This document shows positions 23,475 to 34,479 of a stretch of 64,000 nucleotides of DNA, piece after piece. Each line of letters opens with the position of its first letter. Position 1 is the stretch's first letter. The stretch spans positions 15,771,001 to 15,835,000 of the forward strand of contig PUFA01000007.1 of NCBI GenBank assembly GCA_003508835.1, written 5' to 3'. The notes under the pieces were generated by a model. It was not told the origin of the DNA, made no database searches, and saw only the letters and a list, made by a program, of their open reading frames with translations. A program made the position numbers and the translations under genes. Source of the DNA: Eonycteris spelaea. Taxonomy: Eukaryota > Chordata > Mammalia > Chiroptera > Pteropodidae.

Positions 23475-24262
23475 CATAAAATAACCTTTCGGTTTTACCC
23501 AGTGACATATTCTTTCTTTGTATTAGAATGAAACAACCCACTCAGTTGCCTGTCTAGACCAGTTCATTGGTTCTGAGTAAACAATTTAAATTAATTTGAA
23601 TATGCTAGGTAAATCTAATAAAACACATTCTTTTATAAAAGGTATAGTTCCTCTGGGATATGATTATAAATTACTTCTGTATATTATTCTCACACTTGAA
23701 AGGTCTACAGTTGTTCTCCCAAGAGTGTTATTAAATAACCTATTTTCAAAAAGAAAACTAAACAAGATTTATGAGCAGGTACTTTGAAAGATTTTATTAC
23801 ATGTAACATAAATCAACGTTTGATGCGATGCTTTTTGAGCATATTTGAAAACATTTTCTCTTGAAGTCTTCCATGTAGAAAACCATTTTATTGATTTTAA
23901 ATTGCTATGTGCCTAAAATGCTTTTCCCTCAATTATTTTACCCCTTAAATGCAATAATGGTGGTTTGTCCGTATTTTACCATCATGTATATTTTTATATC
24001 TAAGAACTCTAACTGGAAAAAAAATAAATCATATTATATGATGTAAAAACTAATTGGTTCCTAAGTGAATGATGGTGTTATAGTTCTCCTTTAGGTAAAA
24101 CACAGAGATAAACAAAAACTTAATTAACATTAGAGAAATTTAATTATAAATTTATAAATAACTGTATTTACAAATATACATATGTATGCAAATGTATGTA
24201 CCTCAAATTATCTACCTGCACACTCACAAATTATTACAATATTAATACAGTAATATTGTTAT

Positions 24263-24319
24263 ATTTTATATATAGCAGTACTATATATAGTAATTTTATA
24301 TATAGTACTATATATAGTA
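24263..24319. repeat. Tandem pair of AT palindromic units
   Basis: Two adjacent copies (24263-24292 and 24293-24319) differ only by a 3-nt indel. Each contains TACTATATATAGTA, itself a perfect palindrome. Confidence 0.85.
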
Positions 24320-25439
24320 ATATTATAGGCATAATGACATCTGTCAGTACCTATTTATCTGCAATAATGCTCCTAAATCCAGAAAAAATACCTTAGAGTT
24401 TTGTTTTTGGCTCATTTCTAACAGGAGCTTCAAATCTGTAGTTCTTACTGTTTTCCGTGTGTTAGAAATTATAATCACTGTTTTTCAGGATGTGGTTTTT
24501 CTGATTTAGGCTCCTTGAATCTAGACTCAGAAATCTACATTGTTAATCATATGAGTCCACCTTCTCAATGATTTGGAAATTTAAACAATGTGTAGCTGTC
24601 GTTTCACATTTTTTCTGATATTTATTTTAAGGAACAAAAAGCTATGAGGATTCCCTTTCACCTACTAAGGTAAATAATGTGATGAGATTAACGTTCATAC
24701 TTCTATCTTTATTAATTTAAATTACCAATAAAAAATAAGAGCAAGGAGAAACATGATGAGACTTATAATCCTCTTTCACCTCTCTGGCTCAGAATAGAAA
24801 TAGGCATCTCACAGGAATAGTTTTAGATGAGAAGTTTTGTAAATTCTGAAATAAACTATTTTGATTATTTATTTTAGTCTCCTTCTAGTGTACTCTAAAT
24901 TTCATATAGGCAAATCCCTTCAACTAAAATCCTAAAATCAAAAGAGGAGAGAAATTCGATTTGTTTGGGTATGAAATAATGGGTTATTTTATATCTACTG
25001 CAAACCGTTTTATTTACTACTCTGAAACAAATGTTACCTTTGCATACCCCTAATCAGAAATGCGAGATAAAAAACAGAAAAAAAAGGAAGACAGTAGATT
25101 TGAGATAGGAGTTAAATTAAAGTTAAAAATAAAGATATGTAACTTTCAACTAAAATGTCTGAAGGTGTAGCTTGAGGATGTGCTCACAAGAGATAAAAAG
25201 AATTTTGGAAAATGTTAAATAGAGATTGTGCAGATGTGTGGCAGAAGATGATCAGCATAGGGAGAGAAAGAAATTCCCACGATTAACAGATAAAAAGAAA
25301 GAAGATTCATAACAAATCTGAGAGCTCCAAATAGACGAACAGCTGTTTACAGAGCAAATAACTTTTATCATCTGAATTGGTCTGTGAAAAGTAATTTGTA
25401 ATTGAGAAAAAAACAAACAAACATGTAATATTAGTCACT

Positions 25440-25984
25440 TATTAGACATTTATAGAGTATTCGAAATGTATCAATCACTGTGCTAAGTGCACCAGAAAGT
25501 TGAGTAAAAACCATTCTTTACTCTCAAGGAACCATATACAAAGGCAAACAGAAAATTAAGATGCGATGGTAAATAGCATGAAAGAATATAAAACTGTGAA
25601 GACAGTTAAGAAAGTAGTAAATTGTAAGGTGAGTGTGTATGTGCATATTTGTTCAGAAAAAAAAAATCCTAGAGGAAGTGAAGACTTCATTTCCCTAAGC
25701 TAAAGGAAAAGAAAAGGGCATTTCGTGAAAGCAGTAACAATACACACACTAAGAGTAACAACATGGATTGTGGGGAACTTCGAAAAGATTATAGTTGTTA
25801 GAACACAGAGGGTGAGGAGGAGAGGGGTGAAATATTAATCTGGAGAGTGAAACTAACCCATGTGGGACATTGTAGGGCATGCTAAGGGGTGTAAAATTTA
25901 TCCTTAGAGAAGTCATTGTTGGGATCAAAATGGACCAAAGTTTCCATTCTAACTAACTTACACATCCTATAAAGCTGATATGGT
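25440..25984 (+). mobile_element. Old LINE-like repeat, left part
   Basis: ATCACTGTGCTAAGTGCACC, TTTACTCTCAAGGAACCATA, then later ACATTGTAGGGCATGCTAAG and TTTATCCTTAGAGAAGTCAT follow the order of an abundant ancient mammalian repeat ('cactgtgctaggcactggg ... ccttgtaggccatggtaagg'). I cannot name the family reliably. It seems to continue after the L2 insert. Confidence 0.45.
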
Positions 25985-26450
25985 TTTTCATGGCTCAGTA
26001 TCTCCAAACTCAGCTCCTATTGTTCTCTTTCTTTCTCACTTCACTTCAGCCATACTGGTCTTGTTGCTATTTCTAGGATATGCCAAACATCCTTCTAAAT
26101 TAGGGGCTTTTAAAATTTCGGTTCCATTTATCTGAAATGTTTTTTCCCCAAAATGATATCTGATTATCTTCTTCATTTTACTCATTATTGTTGAAATGTC
26201 ACCTTATCGGATGGCACAGGCTAACACTCTTGGCCCCCTGCCCTGCTTTATTCCTTTATCTAAGAATTATTACCACCTGACAAAGTATATTTAACTATTT
26301 ATTTGTACATCGTCTATATGTACTGGCTATATATCACAGTGCAGGCAGAGATTTTGTTCAGTTCTTCATTTTATAACCATAACCTGGAATACTGCCAAAT
26401 ACATGGTGAGAACGCCATCAGTATTTATTGAATGATTAATTGACTAAAGG
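25985..26450 (+). mobile_element. L2: L2 LINE 3' fragment, sense
   Basis: Typical L2 3' region: TTCACTTCAGCCATACTGGT, GAATATTGCT-like AATGTTTTTTCCCC, TGTTGAAATGTCACCTTATC, GAATTATTACCACCTGACA, GTGCAGGCAGAGATTTTGTT, and the terminal ATACATGGTGAGAACGCC then AGTATTTATTGAATGATTAA. Confidence 0.75.
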
Positions 26451-26980
26451 AATGAAACCATGAAAGAATATAGTGTCATCAAGGAAGGTTGTGTGCAGTG
26501 AGAAAAGCTTAGGGTTGAGCTCAGTGCACCTAAATGCAAGGGGAGGAAAAGTAAGAGCGCTCACAAGGCGGAATCCTAGCTAGACAGAGGTAACCAAGAA
26601 AACGTGTCACCTTGAGAATCTAACAAGAGAGAGCTGCCTGGAGAAGGACTTAGAAAAATGCAGCAGAGATTCAGAAAGGTATTGACTTCAAAGTGGTCAG
26701 TCAATTATGAAAAATCAGAAGACTTGCTGACCCTGATGAGAACGGTTATGGTACAGAAGTAAAAGCAGAGAACACAATGCAAGTGGTTTGAGGAGTAGAT
26801 GGATTTAAAACTTTGAAACAGATCTAAGCTACTCTTTTTAGGAATTAAAGAAGCGGGGAGGTGGGGAGAGAGAGAAGGGGAGATGCTGATGGAGTAGTGA
26901 TGTGTAAGGAGGTAAGGAGCACAGGGGATGGTGACAAGATAACATTTGTTAGTTTCATGATGAAAAGGAAGAGCAACAGC
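26451..26980 (+). mobile_element. Old LINE-like repeat, right part
   Basis: Purine-rich sequence resembling the same old repeat: GCAAGTGGTTTGAGGAGTAG, AAGCTACTCTTTTTAGGAAT and GAGAGAGAAGGGGAGATGCT correspond to 'gggttgaggagtgaatggg ... actctttcaagaag ... ggaggagagag'. If correct, the L2 inserted into it. Family not named. Confidence 0.4.
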
Positions 26981-27305
26981 TCATCGTTTGAGACCGACAG
27001 AAAATAAATGAAGAAATGAGTGTAATATACTTGTATGTGGGTGAGATGAGCAGTATCTGAGGGAAATCAAGATTTAAAATTTTACCTAGAACCTGGATTG
27101 GAGCATAAGTTCAAGGAAATGAGGGAAAGAGTTGTTCCAAGAGTCACTGATACAAATGAATAAAGTATTTGGCCAAGAATAAATAAAAGGTTTTCAGTGA
27201 GCACTAAAGACGTATTGAAATTTAGAATCACAACTTTTAGTTGGTTCTTAAAGCAAGATGCCGATACTTCCTGGTTTGGATCATATCTACTGAAATACTG
27301 GTAGC
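26981..27305. other. Unique sequence, no recognised feature
   Basis: A 77-codon minus-strand frame (27082-27315) is not recognisable. Nothing else seen. Confidence 0.4.
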
Positions 27306-27309
27306 AATG

Positions 27310-27475
27310 TAGCAAGCCCTCCTTAAAACCTGAATTCCACTCCCTAGCTCTTCTTCTAGTTATCTTTTTTTTGGGGAGAAGTTACTTAGCTTTCTGATCT
27401 CTGATCTATCTTATAAAACAAAGATATGAATACTTGCCCTACCTCTCAGAAGGATATTACATGATTTAAATTTTC
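27310..27475 (+). mobile_element. MIR: MIR SINE, sense
   Basis: AATTCCACTCCCTAGCTCTT, GAGAAGTTACTTAGCTTTCT, GATCTATCTTATAAAACAAAG, ACTTGCCCTACCTCTCAGAA and GATATTACATGATTTAAA follow MIR order. Confidence 0.65.
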
Positions 27476-27520
27476 AATATTTTTAGTAGTGGAGTTAACG
27501 TATTACTAAAAGGTCTTGGA

Positions 27521-27531
27521 CCCCCCCCCCC
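27521..27531. repeat. C11 homopolymer
   Basis: Eleven consecutive C. Similar C-runs occur at 29952-29960 and 56038-56048. Their length calls are error-prone. Confidence 0.85.
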
Positions 27532-27684
27532 AACTCTAGGTCATCATCCTGGACATGAGAGCCAGATGTTCTCATTTTTAATGGAGCTCAAGGACACGGG
27601 AAGGCAAAGTAAGAAATGGTCACAATAGAACAATCCGTTTATTATTATTGGTACCATGTCATTAAAAAAAAGTGTCTTACACAG

Positions 27685-27805
27685 AAAATCTGGTGTAGAA
27701 GAAAGAACATGGACTTATGGTTTGACAACCCAGGTTCAAGTAAAACTGCACCAAGTCTAAGCTGCATGATGTTGGCACAATTTATTTAATTGTGTTGAGT
27801 TTCCT
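27685..27805 (+). mobile_element. MIR: MIR SINE fragment, sense
   Basis: GTAGAAGAAAGAACATGGAC, TTTGACAACCCAGGTTCAAG and AGCTGCATGATGTTGGCACA match the MIR 5' half, including the tRNA-like B box (GGTTCAAG). Confidence 0.65.
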
Positions 27806-27874
27806 TCACATAATCATGCTTCACTGTTGGTTCATATCAATAAATGAAGGAGGCTTAGCGTTATGGCAGATGTA

Positions 27875-28125
27875 TCATGTTTAGCTTAAAGGTTGTAGTT
27901 TCAAGGCAAGCCCTCGTACTGTCTAGCTGTATGAACTTAAACAAGTTCACTGTCTACACTCTCTGTAAACCTAGCTTTCTTCATTTATACATTAACAGTA
28001 CTACCTAATTTGGTTGTTGTGAGAAGTTAATAGTAGTTCGTATAAAGCACCTAGCTCAGTGTTTGACATACAGAAGATGCTTACTAAATGCTGCTGTTGT
28101 TATCACAATGATAACTATTATTATA
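27875..28125 (+). mobile_element. MIR: MIR SINE, sense
   Basis: GTCTAGCTGTATGAACTTAA, ACAAGTTCACTGTCTACACT, TTTCTTCATTTATACATTAAC, GGTTGTTGTGAGAAGTTAAT, AAGCACCTAGCTCAGTGTTT and GACATACAGAAGATGCTTAC follow the MIR body to its 3' end. Confidence 0.8.
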
Positions 28126-28535
28126 ATTATCAATGAAGGCAGTAAGGACAGCCATTTTTTTTCCATACATACAAAGCACAAAGTAGTAACATGCAATAAT
28201 ACAGTATAAGATTGCTTATGTAAACTTAAAATATAAATCCCAACTCCCACCACATAATGCCATTTAGGAATGACATTTCCCTTCAATCTGTACCCCCTAA
28301 TTCAGGGAAGCTAGCATTTATGGATCACTTACTACGGGCTAGGTCTCTCAAATCATACCCTGTTGAAAGTAGAAAAATGGGAAGAGATGAAGGATATTTC
28401 TTTTTAAGGTCTCAAGCATGATAGAAGCTTATTAGTAGGAAGCTATATCCATGCTCTGATCCATTTCACATTACTTCCTCCTGTATTAACTTTACTTCAC
28501 CATCCTCACCCTGGATCTACTATCTACTCCTCTAG
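28126..28535. other. Mostly unique sequence, possible weak MIR
   Basis: GCTAGCATTTATGGATCACT TACTACGGGC (about 28309-28338) resembles an antisense MIR end. Otherwise unrecognised. Confidence 0.3.
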
Positions 28536-28539
28536 TAAA

Positions 28540-28960
28540 CATATTAAGAAGCTAATTAGGTGGCTTTCTCACTGATGTCTGAGACAAGCTTCATGATCTC
28601 AATTAGGGTTTGATTTATCAATTAACCATATAACTGATAGTTCCAGAATCACTGTGCATTGCAATGTGGCAAAATTTAATTACAGCACAGGCTATTAAAA
28701 GCACTTAGAAAAATTCTGTGGGATTAAATGATAGTAAAATATCTTGAAATTTAGCTATTATGAAGCCTTTGGCACTAATTTTTAACAATGCCAAAGCATC
28801 AAAATTGCTCGTTTAAGGAAGGAGGTCCAGTCGATGCAAATCGTCCCCCAATTCTTTTGAAACCACATTTTTTTCTCTTGTGGTACTGTTGAAAAAGATA
28901 CATTCTCCATGCACAGTTGTGAGTTATTATCACACTGCAAACTTATCTTTGGAAAAAATC
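28540..28960. other. Candidate conserved non-coding element
   Basis: Unique, transposon-free sequence dense in homeodomain-type sites (AGCTAATTAGG, CAATTAACC, TTTAATTACAG). It holds an exact POU octamer ATGCAAAT at 28834-28841 flanked by CG on both sides, and an 8-bp inverted pair CTTTGGCA (28767-28774) and TGCCAAAG (28789-28796), like widely spaced NFI half-sites. Inferred to be regulatory; no cross-species alignment was available. Confidence 0.35.
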
Positions 28961-28975
28961 CTCCGATTAAAATAT

Positions 28976-29010
28976 ATATATTTTATACATGTAACATGTA
29001 TAAAATATAT
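28976..29010. repeat. Near-perfect AT-rich palindrome
   Basis: Left arm 28976-28992 and right arm 28994-29010 are exact 17-bp reverse complements around one central A. After one mismatch, pairing resumes for a few bases. Cruciform-capable. No terminal repeats of a transposon are recognised around it. Confidence 0.9.
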
Positions 29011-29776
29011 GTATATATAAAATCTGCATTGCAGATAAACAGATGATCTATATCTTGTTCTGCAAATGGCGTTGCAAGGTAGGAGCATGCTTGCTTTTTA
29101 CAGTGGGGTGGTGTAAAACACTCTTTACAGTAAGTAGTAAGTAGTAAGCTATCTTGTTTACTTACACCAGTGGATTCTCTGTTACGTATGTAAATGGATA
29201 TAGATGTACACATAGATGCAGATAGTTCTGAAGAATATCTCTGAGTGCTGTGACAGGATGGCCTGGGATAGGAGGCTTAAGGAATTCTGTGACATTCAGC
29301 CTCCTTTGAAGAGGTCACAGTATAGGTCTTTTCGTGGAGAACCAATGACTTCTACAAAGCTGAGACTGGTCTGAGTTATTTGTTATGCTTGTTATCAAAT
29401 GATACACTTGGCACAATATTTTGTGACTAATTTCTCTTTAGATGACAAGCTTATAAATTATAAAGCATTTAATCAAATTAAGATTTTTAAAAACAAATGT
29501 ATTTCATTATCAGGTCTACTACACAGCTACTTCTTCCCGCAATGATGAGCTAAACATTAAAATTTACCTCAAAAGTTTCAAATTTGATTTATCAAATATG
29601 GCAGGACAGTCCAGCTGATTTCTGTAAACTGGGTTCCAACTTCATGGAAATTTCATAGGTAAATGGCTCTACTTGCAATCTTTATGGAAGTCTGAGAAAC
29701 TCAGGAATGGCTAAAATTAAAATAATTATAGAACTATTGCTTTCAGGTCACTGAAAAATGCCTTGCTATATTTTTC
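29011..29776. other. Unique sequence, no recognised feature
   Basis: A short (AGTAAGT)-like tandem lies near 29130-29148. The 76-codon minus frame at 28983-29213 is unrecognised and overlaps the palindrome. Confidence 0.4.
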
Positions 29777-29879
29777 AAAGAAAGGGGTTAAACTCTGATG
29801 TTTGTCATTATAAATGGGCACAGCACTATTTGTAATTATTTCAGTCCTCTTATTGTTCCTATTTCATGTTTCCTATATT
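29777..29879 (+). repeat. Local direct duplication, copy A
   Basis: This 103-bp segment recurs at 31221-31324 in the same orientation with about 90 percent identity. Homology starts at AAAGAAAGGGG and stops at CTATATT, with unrelated flanks on both sides. It matches no repeat I know. Confidence 0.85.
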
Positions 29880-30285
29880 TCATTAATTTATCAGGTCTTG
29901 TTTATTCCATTCCTAAAATGTTGTTTGATATAATTTTTATCCCATTGTACTCCCCCCCCCAATCAAATATCATCATTTACTTGTACTGTTATAGATCTCT
30001 GAGCCCATTTGTTTCCCACAGTGTTCAAGTTGACAAGATATAGAATCTGCCTTCAGAAACTTGTACCAAATGATAAGATTGGTGGGAAGCATTCACTGCA
30101 ATTTACATCAAGGAAAATCTCAGTACAATTTACAAAGGGTGTTAGAGAAATACCTTCCTTGCCTTCAATTCTTCCTGAGATTTAGGTTCACTATGATGTC
30201 TACCTTGATATCTGGGCACAAAGATTTTAACTTCTCTGAACTATTGTAGTTATGCCAATCTGATATCACTGTTCCATATATATGG
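29880..30285. other. Unique sequence, no recognised feature
   Basis: C9 at 29952-29960. The plus-strand frames at 29798-30043 and 30061-30249 are not recognisable. Confidence 0.4.
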
Positions 30286-30474
30286 TGTTATAGACTGTTT
30301 ACATCTCACAAAATTCCTATATTGAAGCTCTAACCCTCAAATGTAATAGTATTTGGAGATAGAGGCTTTGGAAGTAATTAGATTTAGATGGGGTCATGAG
30401 GGCAGGGCTCCCATGATGGGATTAGTGTTCTTATAAGAACAGGAAGAGGTCAGCACACCTGCTCACTCTCCTGT

Positions 30475-30508
<34 letters not shown>

Positions 30509-30729
30509 CTCTTTCTCTGTCTCTCTTTCTCTGTCTCGTTCCACCATGCGAGGGTACAGTGAGAAGATGGTCATAAGCACACCAGAAATGGTGCCTTTAT
30601 CAGAACCCTACCATGCTGGCACCCAGATTTCAGACCTCCAGCTTCCAGAACTGTGAGAAATATAATTTCTGTTGTTTAAACCACCCAGGTTGTGGTATTC
30701 TATTGTGGTAGTCTTAGCTAACTAAGACA
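30286..30729 (+). mobile_element. MaLR LTR (MST/MLT1-type), sense
   Basis: Solo LTR of an ERVL-MaLR element: TGTTATAGACTG start, AAATTCCTATATTGAAGCTC, GGGGTCATGAGGGCAGGGCT, ATGATGGGATTAGTGTTCTT, GTGAGAAGATGG, CCAGAACTGTGAGAAATATA, then GTTTAAACCACCCAGG and an ACTAAGACA end. A (TG)n/(TCTT)n tract at 30474-30535 has expanded inside it. No internal region follows. Confidence 0.85.
30474..30535. repeat. TG microsatellite grading into TCTCTTT
   Basis: A TG dinucleotide tract followed by CT-rich sequence within the MaLR LTR. Confidence 0.85.
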
Positions 30730-31088
30730 TGTGACATTCGTTAACATACTTACTTTATAATTTATCTTATGAATTTAATGTGCATAAGTCATGGTTTCCA
30801 TTTCCAGAGCTTTGAACAGAGAGACTCTATAAAATATCCATTTCATTCAAAGACCATATCGGGGGTTTAGTTGTTATGGATCCATTATTTTGATGGGAAC
30901 GTTTCTTTTTATGTACTGGAATCTATTTGGGGCTATTCAGGCTTAAAAGTCAATTGCAGAATAGTATATGGTTATGGTGCGGCAGTAGAGCTAAAAGAAG
31001 ACTTTTGAAAGTATGTGGCAAGTTAAAGACTTTGGATAAGAGCAGAATATCATGATTTTAACTATAACCGTTTTTAATGCTTCTCACT
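30730..31088. other. Unique sequence, no recognised feature
   Basis: Nothing recognised. Confidence 0.4.
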
Positions 31089-31089
31089 A

Positions 31090-31195
31090 ATATTAGCTTA
31101 CAAAATATTTGAAGGAAGATACAATAATTATTATGTACTTATCTCCTAGATACAATGCTCATAGATATTTGTCAAATGAATGTATATGTATTCAA
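31090..31195 (+). mobile_element. L2: L2 LINE 3' terminal fragment, sense
   Basis: TATTTGAAGGAAGATACAAT, TATCTCCTAGATACAATGCT and AGATATTTGTCAAATGAATG follow the L2 3' terminus. Confidence 0.5.
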
Positions 31196-31220
31196 TAAGT
31201 AATACTCTTGATCATAAGAC

Positions 31221-31324
31221 AAAGAAAGGGGCTAAAATCTGATGTTTGTCATTATAGATGGGCACAGCACTCTTCGTAATTATTTCAGTCCTCTTATCTC
31301 TTACTATTTCATGTTTTCTATATT
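31221..31324 (+). repeat. Local direct duplication, copy B
   Basis: Second copy of the 29777-29879 segment, about 1.44 kb downstream in the same orientation, with a handful of substitutions and one 1-nt indel. A MaLR LTR and an L2 tail lie between the copies. Confidence 0.85.
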
Positions 31325-32785
31325 AAAATCAAATCTTTGATTAGTCTGAATTAATCCATCTATATTTAACCTGGGTCTCCCTGAAGAGATTGACTAAACT
31401 CGACTGCTTCACTGTCCCCTCCGTCAACCACCAAGGAAAGTGGGGTAGGCATCATGTCTTATTAACGTCTTTGTATTTTGTATTAGAGAGGGCATATTTA
31501 TGTGTAAGAATCAAGCATGGAGGTTTAGTACTGTGAGAATGGGCAGTGAGTCCAATATATAGTCTTTTAAAATTACTAAATTCCAGTAGTAGAAGAGGTC
31601 TATTTGTTTTGATAATAGCAATGAACTGTTTGGAACTGGGCCAAGAAGAGAAACACAACAAAAAAAAAGGTGTTTAAGAATTAATTCTTCTCTGACTCAA
31701 ATTATTTGTTGTCTTCTTAAAGTAGGAAAATAGTATGGGCAGTTTTGGATAACTTTTTATTCAAGCCAAAAAAAATTTGCCGAGACCTCTACCTAATGCA
31801 CAGAGCCATTAATGAGAATAGTTTAGACCTTTCCATTATTATGTCGGCTTTCTGAGTTTTAAGAAAGTTGACCTTGGAATATCAATCCACCTTCTTATCC
31901 CTTGATATTAAAACTTCAACAGAGCTCAGCAAGTACAGTTCTTCCCCCAGATATTTAATTATTCTCTAATTTGTGATCCATATTGTTCTATTTTTAACAG
32001 AGCTAAAATAAATCAGTTCATAATTTGGATATGCCCATTTACCCAAATATAGGATTTAAAGCATTTTTTACATAACACTTCCTAGTTTTCTTCATATGCC
32101 ACTTGAAATGTCAGTGTTCAAGAGAGCAATCTAAAACATTCAGACTTAAAATTATGTATCAGACATTGAATATATTTTGCTACCTTCTCTCACCCCTTTT
32201 CAGAGTGGCTTCCCTGATGGTGTCTTCAGTAGGGATATTGGATTGTGAGACTGGGCTTCTCTTGTTCAAGGTAGTTGAATGAAAGTTATTGTCATGCCTT
32301 AGGTTGGACAATCAGTGTTTCTCCTTAGAGAAAGGGGTTGTAGAGCAGCTCTGTTGGGCTCTTGAACTAAGAAATAATGTTAGCTTGGGCTGGGGCAGTT
32401 GATTTTGGCCTGCACATAAAATGCAGACAAAACTGTTTTATAAAAAAGCAAGAGGATAATGCTCATGGTGAGAGTCTATGTGTCTCAGAGAGGAATAAAA
32501 TGGAGAGAATCCTTCCCTAAATCATTTATTGATATTAGTTTCTAATATGATCACACTACATTTTCTGCCAAGTTCAATGAGATACTCTTTGATTTATCCA
32601 ACACGTCACTTTTTTTAAATCAAAGTCTCTTAAGTTGGGTGAAGTATCAAAAGCCAAAGTTTCATATATGTGTCTTTATCTTAAAGAATTTAATTATTCT
32701 ACTGGAATGGAATTAAACAATTTGACTCATGTTTCGTTAATTTGTTTTCAACAACTCCTTTAAAAGTGGAAATTTAGGAAGCTAT
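31325..32785. other. Unique AT-rich sequence, no recognised feature
   Basis: No repeat family or exon recognised. The 69-codon minus frame at 31452-31661 is unrecognised. Confidence 0.4.
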
Positions 32786-32789
32786 GCCC

Positions 32790-32995
32790 TTTTCTAAGAC
32801 AAAAGAAGACACATTTCAATACTGATAAAAGCCCTATAGTAGGAGAGTGATTAATTAAGCCACTGATTAAATGCCACACAGCATTAGAAGATATGATTCT
32901 GAGAGTTACATTTTAACATCAAAAATGTTTGGAATAACAACTAATTAAACATATAGTTCATTAAAATAGGTAGAAAAAAGCATTGAAATAAATTT
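32790..32995 (+). mobile_element. L1M: Probable L1M 3' fragment, sense
   Basis: GGAGAGTGATTAATTAAGCC, ATGCCACACAGCATTAGAAG and ATTTTAACATCAAAAATGTT resemble the L1M 3' end ('gggattggttaaataaatta ... atgcagcc'). Diverged. Confidence 0.45.
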
Positions 32996-33445
32996 ATTGA
33001 AATGAACCACAAAAACACATTGATTTATATGTTTTACTTAATTTAATCAACTGCTATTTTTTATTTAAAAAAAATCAATTTCCTCCATTAAACAGAAAAC
33101 TGAGGTCAGAGTATAAGTATTTTGCTTATGATTAGAGCTTGTAAGTAGTTCCCTGACCAAAAAAAATATTTTGAATGCAAGTTAATAAGAACCACACTAA
33201 ATGAAAATAGTGATCAAATAAAAAAAAGTAAAATTGTTGAATATTTCTTTTTTAGATTTTTACTATAATTTTATTTAACAATGTCATAAAAAAGCATAGT
33301 GAAAATGAAAATGTTTCCAACTATGCAAACTCTTACACATTTTTACCTATATTTAAAAATGAAAATAAAATTTATAACTTGTAAAATATGACAGACAGAA
33401 AATAAGTTACAACTCTGAGGATAAGAAGTAGGTATAGTTTATCAT
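32996..33445. other. AT-rich sequence, no clear feature
   Basis: A weak antisense MIR-like core (CCATTAAACAGAAAACTGAG at about 33086) is the only hint. Confidence 0.3.
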
Positions 33446-33449
33446 TTTT

Positions 33450-34160
33450 GCACATCAAAGTACTGTCACAGTTATTGCTTCTATTACTGACATTTCTATT
33501 TCATCAAGTCTATGACTGTACAAATTAATGGGGCCACTCCAGTGTCCCCTAAATTTGCTTTACAAAGCTGACAGCTCTCTCAGTCGAATGAGCCTGGCTC
33601 CCTCCTAGATAGCTGTGTCCATGGTTCTGCTCCATAAATTGCATAATAAGGAGTCAATTTAACTTAACCTCCCTGATCAAAGATGTACCCCTGGAAGGAT
33701 TGTAGATACTCCTTAAGGAAGTTTAAGTAAGTGGTTATTCAATTATCTGGTCTTCAGGAAAAGGAAATGTAGATTCGGCCTGGGAGAAAAGAAAGGTTAA
33801 ATCCAAAGAGAAAGAATCCATCTCCTTCTCTGTTTCCTTCTGCTGTTTGCAAGTCGTCACAAACTGATTAATCATAAATTATTAATGTCAGTGGGACTGA
33901 GATACATTCTCTCTTCATTTATTGAAATGTATCTCCCAGGCATCCTGGCAGTGGGTTTGACTGATAAACCAATAGAGCTGATATTTGCATAATCACATTG
34001 GCACCTTGCTGCCAAGCTAACTTGCTCTGCTGTTGATAGAGTAGCTCATGATATATTTGCACTTGGAATAATCTTGATGGCCCATCAGTATCTTTGGCTG
34101 AGAAGAGAATAAATAAATTATTTTTTAAGTTGTAATTTTTCACCTGAATGCATATGTCGA
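33450..34160. other. Candidate conserved non-coding element, about 0.7 kb
   Basis: Transposon-free sequence of balanced composition with a homeodomain cluster (CTGATTAATCATAAATTATT, 33865-33884), an exact reverse octamer ATTTGCAT (33983-33990), and retained CpGs (CAGTCGAATG, AAGTCGTCAC, GATTCGGCC). The 74-codon minus frame at 33919-34143 has no recognisable domain. Inferred enhancer-like. Confidence 0.35.
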
Positions 34161-34479
34161 ATGGTAAGCATTTTAGGGAGATAATAATCTGTCTTTAGTT
34201 GGTGAAACTGTAGACTGGACACAACCTTGCTTTAAGATTGAGAGAGCTGGGTTATGGGATTTCTAGAAACTGCTAGATCTCTTGAATAAACTTGGTCATT
34301 CATTGACGACAGCTGCTACCGTACATGGAATTTAAGATTCTATTTCCTGTAATATTACATCCTTTCAGAGTCCAGAATAATTTTATACAGCTCAATGTTA
34401 TGTAAGCAATGCCTAATCAGTAAGGAAAAAAAAGGACAAGAGAAAAATGACCAAGTTCTCATTGGGTCACAGCAACCTA
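34161..34479. other. Unique sequence, no recognised feature
   Basis: Nothing recognised. Confidence 0.4.

Larger units (their letters stand above)
22996..25435. other. Mostly unique AT-rich sequence
   Basis: No repeat family or exon recognised. Contains two AT palindromes described separately (23450-23474, 24263-24319). The 23000-23290 part is slightly GC-richer and could be an unrecognised repeat. Confidence 0.35.
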
